64,000 nucleotides of DNA from Phymorhynchus buccinoides. Taxonomy: Eukaryota > Mollusca > Gastropoda > Neogastropoda > Raphitomidae. Every line of letters begins with the position of its first letter. Within the stretch, counting starts at the first letter, position 1. The stretch spans positions 62,059,085 to 62,123,084 of the forward strand of contig CM065689.1 of the NCBI GenBank assembly GCA_017654935.2, given 5' to 3'. Both the position numbers and the translations under genes were made by a program. Below are positions 45,818 to 63,371 of the stretch, piece after piece. The notes under the pieces were generated by a model that worked only from the letters and a program-made list of their open reading frames with translations, did not search any database and was not told where the DNA came from.

Positions 45818-45835
45818 GATCAGGATCAGGACTGT
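45775..45835. repeat. (CAGGCT)n hexamer repeat
   Basis: CAGGTTCAGGCTCAGGCTC is repeated about eight times, ending in ATCAGG variants, inside the LTR-like insertion. Confidence 0.9.
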
Positions 45836-46494
45836 ATGAAAAACCAAAACAAAAACCTAGTTTTGAACTCCCAGAGTAACAACAGTTTTGTGTTTACCCA
45901 AAAACTAATTCCCCAACAGTCCTCTTCAGGGATGTAAAAACCCACCCTCTTTAAACTTGGTTCTCTCCAAGAACCCCAAAACGCTGAAAAACACTTTCTT
46001 TACAATCCTTTTCACACGACTCAGTCTAGGGGTAATATTTCATCAAAAAGGATTAACTAAAAGGTTTCACTTTTTCTGGAACAACAAGGCTTTCATACAT
46101 TTAGAAAATTCTAGCCTTTCAAATACAAAAATTAACAATTACATTCTTCTGAAAATTTCACAGCTTTTCAGGTACAAGAATGGACACTTAAATTCTTCTG
46201 AAAATATCACATAGAATTTCACCACCAAAAATATGTCCCTTCCATTATCATTTCTTCCAGAAGGCGGACGAACTACAGGCAAAGAATGTATTTCCCCAAA
46301 ATGGCATTCACAATGTACTTCAAAAGGTCAAAAAGCCTTGAAAACACTAATTACACTTTCTCTCAAAAATAAAAACAGAAACGGGGATGAACGCTTTACA
46401 AAGCCCCTATCAGCATAGCTAGAAGCGCGACTGGAATAACCCTCTGTTATCCAGCTCTCCGCAGAGTCTCTTAATACCTAATTAAGCTAGGACG

Positions 46495-46602
46495 ATGACC
46501 GCGAGGCTAAACATAGGTCGCGAGGCTAAACATATACCGCAAGGCTAAACATAGGCCGCGAGGCTAAACATAGGCCGCGAGGCTAAACATATACCGCAAC
46601 AA
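46495..46602. repeat. ~22-bp tandem repeat inside the LTR-like element
   Basis: About five copies of CGAGGCTAAACATAGGCCG, alternating with AAGGCTAAACATATACCG. If this is an LTR, such repeats often lie in U3. Confidence 0.85.
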
Positions 46603-47616
46603 GGAATAATGCGCGCGCGTGCACGCATTTAGGATTCTGAATCTCTGTGAACTCAAATACGCTTTGCACCGAAAAACGATTTGCACGGCCTAAACACACA
46701 ATGGCGAGCCAAAACATTGATTCAAAAATATGTGCCGAGTTCAAGTACCAAATTCTACGACCGGCAAAAACCTATCCAACTGACAAGTCATGACCCAGCC
46801 AGTCAGTTCCTTAGCCCCTTATGCAAAAATCAAGAAAATAATAAGAAAAATGAACCAAAGAAAACGCACACAAATATACATGTTAGCAAACCTATAACTA
46901 GCTATTCTACATTGTTACGCGCGCGTTGTTGTACGAGTTTTAACGGGATTAATACTAATTTTATGCAGCTACTGACCAAACTTCCAAGTGGCGGAATGAA
47001 GAAGAAGAATCCTCCCCACAAGACAGTCGCAGCTCTGGTCTCGCCAAGGGCTCGGGGTAAGCGCGAGCAGGTGGAAGGGGTTCCGGACCGGCCACAGCTT
47101 TCTTCCAGGACTCCAGTGAACGCCAGGGACGATGACGGGGAAGGGAGGACAATGAGGAACCAAATAAAAAGGGGTGAAGATGGCGATGAGGATGAAGAGG
47201 AGAAACGATGTCAGCCGAAGCTCTACAGCTTCGCTATCCCCACGTCTAGGACTCGTGCAGGATAAACAATTGATAACAGGATCCTTCAGGGACGTGGCCC
47301 TCACCAGACCTCAGCACTGGGCGGCCGTAGGTGGACAGAACGATGAAAAGGAGAAAGGATGAAGCGATGAGGCGATGTTGCTTAACTGAAGGAAAAATAT
47401 GGAGTGACGTTCGACCGGTTTAAAACTCATGAAGTCGCCAGTTGAATGTGGAGTCTCGCGAGAGGTCAGAGCTAACATGGGTTGCACGGATTTCACGAGT
47501 AGGTTGTCTCCGATTAGTTTCAAAGAAGGAGAAAGATCTCGGGGTCCTTTGTGATCGAGCGGTAGACTGTGCCTTTCTCTGTCTGTTCAGAAGAACAATG
47601 TCACAAACTCGTGACA

Positions 47617-47925
47617 TCGGTAATAAAGAATATTTTGTACATACTGTTTATAGACCTTTCTTTGATTTAAAATAAAATAAAATTGTTGTGTTTTAAAAAA
47701 AGTGGTCCTGGAAATTTCAATCTGAAGATAGCTCGGGGAGTCAATATTAAGGCATTTTAATATAAACATTTTAAAACAAATGTAGTATTATAATTTATTG
47801 CGGTCCTAGTGCGGGCCTCGGCAACTAATTAAGGTTTTGACCTTCTAATCAAAACAAAACAAAAAGAACACAATAAGAATAAAGAATTATAAATAATAAA
47901 GTAATTTGAACTTTATTTAAAAAAA
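47617..47925. repeat. Duplicated sequence, copy A, right part
   Basis: GGTAATAAAGAATATTTTG, AGTGGTCCTGGAAATTT, CTGAAGATAGCTCGG and TTAAGGTTTTGACCTT all recur at 48729-48960. The copy ends in an A-rich stretch. Confidence 0.85.
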
Positions 47926-48490
47926 AAAAAATAAAAATAAAATAAAAATAATAATAACTTTATTTAAAGAAAGACTTATTATTTTTGTCCCTTTTCCCCC
48001 TTTTCCCCCAACTAAATTTAAAGTAATGTCTCATATGACTTAGGTCGAGAAGACGTAAAACAAAAACAATTTCACGTTCAAAAAGTTCCTAGCGTTTGTG
48101 ATCTCCCTGCACCTTGGGCACGGACTACTCAAGCGACGTCTTGCCACTGCTTGGGCCGGGGAGGAGGGGTCCCTCTCCCGCCCTCCCCCCGGCCCTAGTA
48201 AGTAAGAATCGTTAACTGCCCCCACCTCTACTGTATAGAGAACTCAACCGTATATGATGCTATGCTAAAAAAGAAACAAACTTGTAAATAACATCATATT
48301 AGAATTTGTAAAGCATAATACCGGAGAACTTGTTAAACAATTTTATCACATATTTAACTAATCTTTTATAACAAGCATTGAACATATGCATTATCAGAAG
48401 AGACAGGATCACTATTACAGAGCAATCAATATGCTCTTTTTGTAAATACATAGTTTCTTTTGTTTAATTTAACATTGCCCAGACTCGGCC
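47926..48490. other. Unassigned, with a GC-rich hairpin
   Basis: A-rich at the left. A strong potential stem lies at 48149-48196 (GGGCCGGGGAGGAGGGG opposite CCCTCCCCCCGGCCC). No coding signal. Confidence 0.4.
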
Positions 48491-49010
48491 CATACTTTTG
48501 TTTGGAGCCTAATGTCGAGAGGGTCAGTATTTCTTTTTTAAACTAAGTTCAGGGATCCTCACTCTACCACCATAAACATAAGTTTTCTTTGCGCTGTGCA
48601 ATTAAAACAAACAAACCGCAATTTCAACCATAAACACCAGCATACAGATGAAGTCTAGGTTTTAAATCCAACAATTTATGCTTCAAGGAAGCAAATAATC
48701 GTGATTTTAAAACCTTTTAAACCTTTTTGGTAATAAAGAATATTTTGTACATACTGTTTATATCTAAAGACCTTTTTCGACTTTTAAACATTTGTTGAGT
48801 TTTACAAAAGTGGTCCTGGAAATTTTAATCTGAAGATAGCTCGGAGAGTCAGCATAAAGGCATTTTTAATAGAAACATTTTAAAACAAACATAATATGTA
48901 TTGCGGTCTTTGTACGGGCCATGGTAACCAATTAAGGTTTTGACCTTTTAATCAAAACAAAATAATAGGAATTATAAATTATAAAAGAATTTAAATTTTG
49001 TTTAAAGAAA
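48491..49010. repeat. Duplicated sequence, copy B (uninterrupted)
   Basis: A paralogue of 44929-45130 plus 47617-47925, colinear and lacking the insertion; the junction reads TTTTTGGTAATAAAG near 48725-48738. No protein is encoded. Identity by eye is around 80 percent or more. Confidence 0.85.
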
Positions 49011-49085
49011 CTTAAGATAATAATTAAAATAAGAATTTAAATGTTGTTTAATACTATCCCGACGGCAGCAGCGTCTGCGCTACAC

Positions 49086-49492
49086 TTCCCGTGTGACGGA
49101 TAGCAGAGCTAGCATCACTTCCCGTGTGACGGATAGCAGAGCTAGCATCACTTCCCGTGTGACGGATAGCAGAGCTAGCATCACTTCCCGTGTGACGGAT
49201 AGCAGAGCTAGCATCACTTCCCGTGTGACGGATATCAGAGCTAGCATCACTTCCCATGTGACGGATATCAGAGCTAGCATCACTTCCCATGTGACGGATA
49301 TCAGAGCTAGCATCACTTCCCGTGTGACGGATATCAGAGCTAGCATCACTTCCCGTGTGACGGATATCAGAGCTAGCATCACTTCCTGTGTGACGGATAT
49401 CAGAGCTAGCATCACTTCCCGTGTGACGGATATCAGAGCTAGCATCACTTCCCATGTGACGGATAGCAGAGCTAGCATCACTTCCCTGTCGA
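49086..49492. repeat. 33-bp minisatellite, about 12 copies
   Basis: The unit is CTTCCCGTGTGACGGATAG, CAGAGCTAGCATCA. A variant GATATCAG occupies the central copies and GATAGCAG both flanks. The open frames reported on both strands follow from the 33-base period. Confidence 0.95.
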
Positions 49493-49528
49493 CGGCCTAT
49501 TTTGGCACTTTTCTGATACGTGCGTATC

Positions 49529-49712
<184 letters not shown>

Positions 49713-49992
49713 TGAATGTTTATTAATATTGAATATTATTTTCCTTTTTTTTCTTTCTTTTTTTGACTTGTATGTACAAATTATAGTAAGTTGTTATTTT
49801 ATGATGCATGCAACTGTATTTCAGTCCTATATATCTCTGTCTCTGTTTGTGGGTCTCTCTCTTCTCTCTTTCTCTGTCTGTCCCTCTGTCTGACTCTCTG
49901 TGTCTCCGTCTCTGTCTTTCTCTGTCTCTGTCTGTCTGTCTGTCTGTCTGTGTGTCTGTCTCTTTCTCTTTCTCTCTCTCTCTCTCTCTCGT

Positions 49993-50300
49993 TATAAGTG
50001 CGGGTGTGAGTGTGATTTGTTAATAGTGTGGCCTGGGCGTCTTTAAGTGTCCATCAGTGTGAGTGTTTCAAGTTGGTTGCGAAAGTGTATTGTAGATTAT
50101 GTCATTCATTATTTGGGCGTGAGTGAGAAATTGACTGAGGGATCAGGGAAGCGGGGTGTTGGTCAATGTTTGATGTATACTTTTTGTTCATTGTGTTTAC
50201 TATTCATTTTAGTGATTTATGTAAAGCGCTTAGAGCTTAAAGATTAGGCGCTATAAAAGTTGTCTTATGAAAGTTGTCTTAATAAATAAATAAATAAGAA
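49993..50300 (+). mobile_element. Retroelement 3' end with (AATA)n tail
   Basis: TTTATGTAAAGCGCTTAGAG, then GATTAGGCGCTATAAAAG, then a TAATAAATAAATAAATAAG tail at 50281-50298. The GCGCTTAGAGC...GGCGCTATA arrangement is a widespread 3' end of short retroelements in lophotrochozoans (family memory). The left boundary is uncertain. Confidence 0.45.
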
Positions 50301-50329
50301 ATGGCTAGCGTTGAAAGTTTAAAACACAC

Positions 50330-50870
50330 ACCATTTTAATGATAAAGCTATCATTCTGATTTTACAGGGAGACTATGCAACCCACAAAATCGTTAACATT
50401 TTAATGATAAAGCTATCATTCTGATTTTACAGGGAGACTATGCAACCCACAAAATCGTTAACATTTTAATGAGAAAGCTAAAGCTATCAACCCACAAAAT
50501 TCTGATTTTACAGGGAGACTATGCAACCCACAAAATCGTTAATAACATTTTAATGATAAAGCTATCATTCTGATTTTACAGGGAGACTATGCAACTCACA
50601 AAATCGTTAACATTTTAATGAGAAAGCTATCATTCTGATTTTACAGGGAGACTATGCAACCCACAAAATCGTTAATAACATTTTAATGAGAAAGCTATCT
50701 TTCTGATTTTACAGGGAGACTATGCAACCCACAAAATCGTTAATAACATTTTTAATGATAAAGCTATCATTCTGATTTTATAGAGAGACTAAACAAAATG
50801 CAACCCACAAAATCGTTAATAACATTTTAATGAGAAAGCTATCATTCTGATTTTACAGGGAGACTAATCA
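50330..50870. repeat. 65-68-bp minisatellite, about 8 copies
   Basis: The unit is CATTTTAATGATAAAGCTAT, CATTCTGATTTTACAG, GGAGACTATGCAACCCAC, AAAATCGTTAATAA. TTCTGATTTTACAG|GG is a good 3' splice-site match on the plus strand. One copy near 50490 contains an internal rearrangement. Confidence 0.93.
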
Positions 50871-51034
50871 AAATGTTTTTCCAGGATGCCTTGGAGAACT
50901 TCAGAAAATAACAGTTTCCATGGTAACCCGTTTTTAGAAAAGTCCCTTTTTGAGGGGAAAATTCACTTGTGCAGAAAATTTTATTTGTCGACAAATTGTC
51001 TGTTTCTCGAAAACAACTATATATTTTTTGCCCT

Positions 51035-51430
51035 GAAAATTGAAATGCAGGACAGTAGTGTATATCCCAACTCTTTGAGCCCACATATGAATGGAAAGTT
51101 TGAAAGTTTGTCATGAAATTGAAATGCAGGACAGTAGTGTATATCCCAACTCTTTGAGCCCACATATGAATGGAAAGTTTGAAAGTTTGTCATGAAATTG
51201 AAATGCAGGACAGTAGTGTATATCCCAACTCTCTGAGCCCACATATGAATGGAAAGTTTGAAAGTTTGTCATGAAATTGAAATGCAGGACAGTAGTGTAT
51301 ATCCCAACTCTTTGAGCCCACATATGAATGGAAAGTTTGAAAGTTTGTCATGAAATTGAAATGCAGGACAGTAGTGCATATTCCAACTCTTTGAGCCCAC
51401 ATATGAATGGAAAGCTTGTCATGAAATTGC
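51035..51430. repeat. 79-bp minisatellite, 5 copies
   Basis: GAAATTGAAATGCAGGACAG, TAGTGTATATCCCAACTC, TTTGAGCCCACATATGAATG, GAAAGTTTGAAAGTTTGTCAT. The last copy lacks part of the GAAAGTTT duplication. Copies are otherwise nearly identical. Confidence 0.95.
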
Positions 51431-52205
51431 TGAAGCATTTCTGGATCTCAAAATAGGCGTCTTCTAAAAAATGGGGTACCATGGAAACAATTAATTTCTG
51501 GATCACACAAACAAATCTTGGAAAAACAAGTTGTTGTGATCTTTCATGCATTGCATTTTCTTTACAAACCCAAAAAATCGAAACGATATCTTGTAAATTA
51601 ATTTGTTTTTATCGCCAATTTAGTGGATTGCATTTTTTATGAAACACACTGTAGTTACAAAAATGATGAATCTTTGGAATCAAAGGAAAATCAGCATAGC
51701 ACACATACTAAATCAATCTCTTTCTTTTCGTTTTTTCCCCTATCTAAACCAGGCAGACAAACTGACAGGCAGAGAAACACTCAAAAGTCCTCGTTCTGAA
51801 TCGTAAAGTCTGGTCTTCAAAATAAAAGTGGGCATAGTCCATGCGAACCTAAGCTACATCTTGTTTTAGGAGATATATTAGGTTTTTATGTCGAGCTAAC
51901 ATGATTTGACGGTGCTGAATTCAAATCCGTTGGAGGCCAAGTTGTAAATGTTGAGATTTTGAGTTATGACGTAATTTTCAAAATGACCGCCATGGGACTT
52001 TAGAGAACTGTAAAAACAAAGGCATTCACACACTTCTTGTAATTATTTTGTACCTAATACTTTTTTAGGGGTATGAAAAACAACAGAAGTTGCTGAAATA
52101 ATTCAAACTATCTTAATTTTAGTGTGCATCAGTCCCCTGCCACTCTGATGAGGAGGGCTATTATACAAAAAGTTGTCCGTAAATAAATATAATGGTCTAT
52201 ACTAC
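51431..52205. other. Unassigned AT-rich sequence
   Basis: No repeats or motifs are recognised. It would be intron if the mucin-like exon at 52206 belongs to a minus-strand gene. Confidence 0.3.
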
Positions 52206-52495
52206 CTTGAGACTCAGAAGTGGAACTGGAGCCTGCGGTAGGGATGCCAGTAGAGGAGGTTTCTGGGGGAACAGTGGGTGTGTCCTGGGGAGGGGTGGAG
52301 CTGGAGGGGGTGTCAGTAGAAGAGGTGGGGGGTGACGTCATTTCCGTTGATAGGGTGGGAGATGACGTCATTTCTGTAGAAGGATTCGGGGACGACGTGA
52401 TTTCTGTGGAGGGGGTGGGGGTGGAGGGCGCTTCTGAAGAAGGGTTAGGGGTGGTGATAACCGTTGGCTCAGAAGTTATTGTTCCTAGATCCACC
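52206..52495 (-). CDS. Mucin-like Pro/Thr/Ser-rich exon
   Basis: On the minus strand a TTTTTCAG acceptor ends at 52496, and 290 bases stay open up to CAAG|GTAGTATAG at 52205. The encoded ~96 residues are dominated by S, T and P (blocks such as STEITSSPNPSTEMTSSP with a roughly 10-residue period, then STPPQDTPTVPPETSS), the pattern of heavily O-glycosylated linkers in mucins and cell-surface proteins. Entry is in phase 2 and exit in phase 1. The rest of the gene was not found in the window; flanking exons could lie in unique DNA I could not recognise. Alternatively it is a fortuitous open tandem repeat with splice-like ends. Confidence 0.45.
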
Positions 52496-52757
52496 CTGAA
52501 AAATCCGATGATCATCAATTCATGATAATTAATATATGTAAATAAGGTAGTTAATGGTGGAAATACATATTGTTATTGTTCGCTCTCTAGGTACACACGT
52601 TACAGTTTACACTACTACATTTACTTGGGTTCAGCTTCAATAGAGGGAAATTGCGGCCCCCACTCGAAACAACACGCGACCGGTTCAACACTACAGATGC
52701 AAAACACCCGGAACGATTCGTTTGATTTGATTTTAAAATCAAAGCAAACAGGCAAGT
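52496..52757. other. Unassigned
   Basis: Unique sequence between the mucin-like exon and the 70-bp array. Nothing is recognised. Confidence 0.3.
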
Positions 52758-54935
52758 CAGAATATGAACTATGATTTGGACCGTGTGATGATGAATGAGC
52801 CATTCGCTCCTGATGTAGGCCTAGTGTCAGAATATGAACTATGATTTGGACCTTGTGATGATGAATGAGCCATTCACTGCTCATGTAGGCCTAGTGTCAG
52901 AATATGAACTATGATTTGGACCGTGTGATGATGAATGAGCCATTCGCTCCTGATGTAGGCCTAGTGTCAGAATATGAACTATGATTTGGACCTTGTGATG
53001 ATGAATGAGCCATTCACTCCTCATGTAGGCCTAGTGTCAGAATATGAACTATGTTTTGGACCGTGTGATGATGAATGAGCCATTCGCTCCTGATGTAGGC
53101 CTAGTGTCAGAATATGAACTATGATTTGGACCGTGTGATGATGAATGAGCCATTCACTCCTGATGTAGGCCTAGTGTCAGAATATGAACTATGATTTGGA
53201 CCGTGTGATGATGAATGAGCCATTCGCTCCTGATGTAGGCCTAGTGTCAGAATATGAACTATGATTTGGACCGTGTGATGATGAATGAGCCATTCGCTCC
53301 TGATGTAGGCCTAGTGTCAGAATATGAACTATGATTTGGACCGTGTGATGATGAATGAGCCATTCGCTCCTGATGTAGGCCTAGTGTCAGAATATGAACT
53401 ATGATTTGGACCTTGTGATGATGAATGAGCCATTCACTCCTCATGTAGGCCTAGTGTCAGAATATGAACTATGTTTTGGACCGTGTGATGATGAATGAGC
53501 CATTCGCTCCTGATGTAGGCCTAGTGTCAGAATATGAACTATGATTTGGACCTTGTGATGATGAATGAGCCATTCACTCCTCATGTAGGCCTAGTGTCAG
53601 AATATGAACTATGTTTTGGACCGTGTGATGATGAATGAGCCATTCGCACCTGATGTAGGCCTAGTGTCAGAATATGAACTATGATTTGGACCGTGTGATG
53701 ATGAATGAGCCATTCACTCCTCATGTAGGCCTAGTGTCAGAATATGAACTATGATTTGGACCGTGTGATGATGAATGAGCCATTCACTCCTCATGTAGGC
53801 CTAGTGTCAGAATATGAACTATGATTTGGACCGTGTGATGATGAATGAGCCATTCACTCCTGATGTAGGCCTAGTGTCAGAATATGAACTATGATTTGGA
53901 CCTTGTGATGATGAATGAGCCATTCACTCCTCATGTAGGCCTAGTGTCAGAATATGAACTATGTTTTGGACCGTGTGATGATGAATGAGCCATTCGCACC
54001 TGATGTAGGCCTAGTGTCAGAATATGAACTATGATTTGGACCGTGTGATGATGAATGAGCCATTCACTCCTCATGTAGGCCTAGTGTCAGAATATGAACT
54101 ATGTTTTGGACCGTGTGATGATGAATGAGCCATTCGCACCTGATGTAGGCCTAGTGTCAGAATATGAACTATGATTTGGACCGTGTGATGATGAATGAGC
54201 CATTCGCTCCTGATGTAGGCCTAGTGTCAGAATATGAACTATGATTTGGACCTTGTGATGATGAATGAGCCATTCACTCCTGATGTAGGCCTAGTGTCAG
54301 AATATGAACTATGATTTGGACCGTGTGATGATGAATGAGCCATTCGCTCCTGATGTAGGCCTAGTGTCAGAATATGAACTATGATTTGGACCGTGTGATG
54401 ATGAATGAGCCATTCGCTCCTGATGTAGGCCTAGTGTCAGAATATGAACTATGATTTGGACCGTGTGATGATGAATGAGCCATTCGCTCCTGATGTAGGC
54501 CTAGTGTCAGAATATGAACTATGATTTGGACCGTGTGATGATGAATGAGCCATTCGCTCCTGATGTAGGCCTAGTGTCAGAATATGAACTATGATTTGGA
54601 CCGTGTGATGATGAATGAGCCATTCGCACCTGATGTAGGCCTAGTGTCATAATATGAACTATGATTTGGACCGTGTGATGATGAATGAGCCATTCACTCC
54701 TCATGTAGGCCTAGTGTCAGAATATGAACTATGTTTTGGACCGTGTGATGATGAATGAGCCATTCGCACCTGATGTAGGCCTTGTGTCAGAATATGAACT
54801 ATGATTTGGACCGTGTGATGAATAATGAGCCATTCACTCCTCATGTAGGCCTAGTGTCAGAATATGAACTATGTTTTGGACCGTGTGATGAATAATGATC
54901 CATTCACTCCTCATGTAGGCCTTGTGTCAGAATCA
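52758..54935. repeat. 70-bp minisatellite, ~31 copies with two sub-types
   Basis: The unit is GTCAGAATATGAACTATG, ATTTGGACCGTGTGATGATG, AATGAGCCATTCGCTCC, TGATGTAGGCCTAGT. Diagnostic sites split copies into a CCGTG/CGCTCCTGA type and a CCTTG/CACTCCTCA type, with additional TTTTGG and CGCACC variants. Stretches of alternating types suggest 140-bp higher-order units. Period is strictly 70 over the whole length, with a single GATGAATAATGA change near the right end. Confidence 0.97.
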
Positions 54936-55306
54936 AACACACACGAAGAAGTCATTGAGAATGTAGGCCTATTTTCTTCAAAGAGGAGACCTTGGTCTGA
55001 CCAATTGATATAGGCTAGAGCACCAAGGCTACATCAAAATGTTGCTATGCTATGCATAGTTATGCGAGGATTGTCTTTACCCATGACAAGCTCCTCGCAT
55101 AAAATCATCAGTCTCCAAAATCCCCTGAATTCGGAGTGTGGCTGCCCATGTGGCGGGGTAATCAAAAACGGTCACACGTGTAATGTTCTCATCCGTAGCT
55201 GATGCACTTGTACCATTAGTGCTCAAGTGCTTCCGCTGTTGGGATGATCCCTGGAGTCTTTTAGCCAATGTAAACCAACAACAACAACAAGAGAGTGTGT
55301 GAGAGA
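54936..55306. other. Unassigned
   Basis: Unique sequence, ending with (CAA)n at 55276-55289 and AG-rich bases before the CGAA tail. No gene signal. Confidence 0.3.
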
Positions 55307-57923
<2,617 letters not shown>

Positions 57924-58007
57924 ATACTTCTTGTGATTTGATAGGATGTTGCTGTAGCGATGTTTGTTTTGTTGTTGTGTCATTATTATATGCTTTGTCC
58001 TATTGCT

Positions 58008-58510
58008 TGTATAACTGATCACAGCTGTTCACACCGCACCCTTTCAATGTGATTTGCTTGTATAACTGATCACAGCTGTTCACACCGCACCCGTTCAATG
58101 TGATTTGCTATTTCACAGCTGTTCACACCGCACCCTTTCAATGTGATTTGCTATTTTAGACTATACTTTCCTGTCTTCTCTTGCTCGTATAACTGATCAC
58201 AGCTGTTCACACTGCACCCTTTCAATGTGAATTGCTGTTTTAGACTATAGTTTCTGTTCTTCTCTTGCTCGTATAACTGATCACAGCTGTTCACACTGCA
58301 CCCTTTCAATGTGATATGCTATTTTAGACCATAGTTTCTGTTCTTCTCTTGCTCGTATAACTGATCACAGCTGTTCACACCGCACCCTTTCAATGTGATT
58401 TGCTATTTTAGACTATAGTTTCTTGTCTTCTCTTGCTTGTATAACTGATCACAGCTGTTCACACCGCACCCTTTCAATGTGATTTGTTATTTTATACTAT
58501 AGTTTCTTTT
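58008..58510. repeat. ~85-bp minisatellite, about 7 copies
   Basis: TTGCTTGTATAACTGATCAC, AGCTGTTCACACCGCACCC, TTTCAATGTGATTTGCTATT, TTAGACTATAGTTTC, TGTTCTTCTC. The first two copies are shorter, missing the right part of the unit. Confidence 0.93.
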
Positions 58511-58891
58511 CTTTTTCAGACAAGACGAAATAAAATCAGTAACACTGTGTCAAAAGAGCGATATTTCGATTTATTATAAAATCTTTGTCCAACTAAAACG
58601 TTGGCCAACTGAATGGTTGAACCAACGAATCATCCCATGTCATCAAAAAAAGAGAGGCAAAAACAAAAAATAAAATAAGTGATTAAAGCTCGTATTTCAA
58701 CAAGTTGCACGTGCGGGAATCAGTAGCACGTAGTGGAAAAGAGAGGAAAACGAAGAAAAGAAAGATAAAAAAGGAAGAGAGGAAAGAAAAAAGAATAGAA
58801 TGAAGTAAAATAAGACAACAGAAAACCAATTGGGATCAACGGGAGAATATGGAAAAGGGGTGTGTGTGTGTGCGCGCGCGCGCTCGCGTGT

Positions 58892-58893
<2 letters not shown>
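58511..58893. other. Unassigned A-rich sequence
   Basis: No motif is recognised. GAAAA-rich at 58735-58800; alternating GT/GC near 58861-58890. Confidence 0.3.

Positions 58894-58974
<81 letters not shown>
58894..58974. repeat. (AG)n microsatellite
   Basis: A pure AG tract directly abutting the 3' tail of the downstream LINE. Confidence 0.97.
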
Positions 58975-58978
<4 letters not shown>

Positions 58979-59107
58979 TGGACACTGGACACTGGACACT
59001 GGAAAACTTTATTTGACAAGGATAAAGATTTTAGGCGATGCCTATTCTTACAATCTGTCCTTGGATAAAAGAAAAACAAATTTAAGAAACAAAAAACATT
59101 TGTAAAC

Positions 59108-59191
<84 letters not shown>

Positions 59192-59477
59192 CTTTGACTC
59201 TCTCTCATACACACATACATTGTTTATACATACATATAATTAAAAAAAATGTTGTTGTTTAAAAAAATAATAAAAAAAATAAAAAAATACACATAGTGAA
59301 ACAAATAATTGATGACAAGTAGGAGGTGAAAGCAACATCAATCCAAACACATTTAACAAGCAGTTTAAAGGCAAACAAATAAACAAAGCATAAAACTGAG
59401 ATGTAAACATTCAATTCACATGTAGGTGTACACAAGGCAATGCAGTTATACAGTGTGCGTTCAAAATGACACAGGAT
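58975..59477 (-). mobile_element. 3'UTR and (CCAGTGT)4 tail of the 59478-62088 LINE
   Basis: On the minus strand the element ends with AATAAAGTTTT and then four CCAGTGT repeats (58975-59002 as ACACTGG). The UTR contains a (CT)n tract at 59110-59210 and poly-A/T stretches. Assignment to the LINE rests on contiguity and orientation. Confidence 0.6.
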
Positions 59478-62881
<3,404 letters not shown>

Positions 62882-63076
62882 CGCGCGCGCGCGCTATCCC
62901 TTGGCATTGACCACATGACGCACGTGCATTTAAGTGCATTCATGCATACAGCCCACACATCAGTTCTTCACCTCCCGACACCCCCCCCCCCCCCCAAGAG
63001 AAAACACCCCCACCCCACCCCAACTCAATCCAGCCACAATCCCTTCGCGACCCCACCCTAAGGAGAGCCACCCCCC

Positions 63077-63296
63077 GTAGGGGAAGACGGGGTAAAAAGC
63101 GCATGGGCAGGTAAGAAGCCCACCCCAATTATCTCATGAAATAAAGAAAATTTCAGTCAAATTTGCCCATGAGACGAATGCTAGACATTAACGCTCGTCT
63201 CATGGGCAAAATGAGAATGAAATTTGCTTCATTTCATGAGATAATTGGGGTGGGCTTCTTACCCGCCCATGCGCTTTTTACCCCGTCTTCCCCTAC
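63077..63296. mobile_element. Palindromic MITE, ~220 bp
   Basis: The ends GTAGGGGAAGACGGGGTAAA and TTTACCCCGTCTTCCCCTAC are exact inverse copies. The inverted arms continue through AGCGCATGGGC, GGTAAGAAGCCCACCCCAAT and TATCTCATGAAAT to about 85 bases each, plus a second inverted pair (TTTGCCCATGAGACGA / TCGTCTCATGGGCAAA) near the centre. TA at both borders could be the target duplication, pointing to a Tc1/mariner-type MITE, or a fold-back element. No coding capacity. Confidence 0.88.
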
Positions 63297-63371
63297 ATGT
63301 CCACGGACACAGAAGAATGCTTGTTCATGTTCACCACAGCAACATGGGGAATGTCCAGTGCTTGATTCCCT

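Larger units (their letters stand above)
45131..47616 (-). mobile_element. LTR-like insertion (possible solo LTR), 5-bp target duplication
   Basis: The ends are TGTCACGAAAT and TCGTGACA, so an 8-base terminal inverted repeat with TG...CA. TCGGT flanks it on both sides (45126-45130 and 47617-47621). The second copy of the host sequence (48491-49010) runs uninterrupted through this site with TTGGT once. TG...CA ends plus a 5-bp duplication fit LTR retrotransposons of the Gypsy/retrovirus type. On the minus strand AATAAA at about 45267 lies ~135 bases from the end, as R-U5 would. No gag, pol, primer-binding site or internal direct repeat was seen, so a long solo LTR or a non-autonomous element is likely. 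Confidence 0.65.

Noticed and set aside
47449..47616. Terminal inverted repeats longer than 8 bases for the 45131-47616 element (classical cut-and-paste transposon)
   Set aside because: Beyond TGTCACGA the two ends do not match, and the 5-bp duplication with TG...CA ends fits an LTR better.
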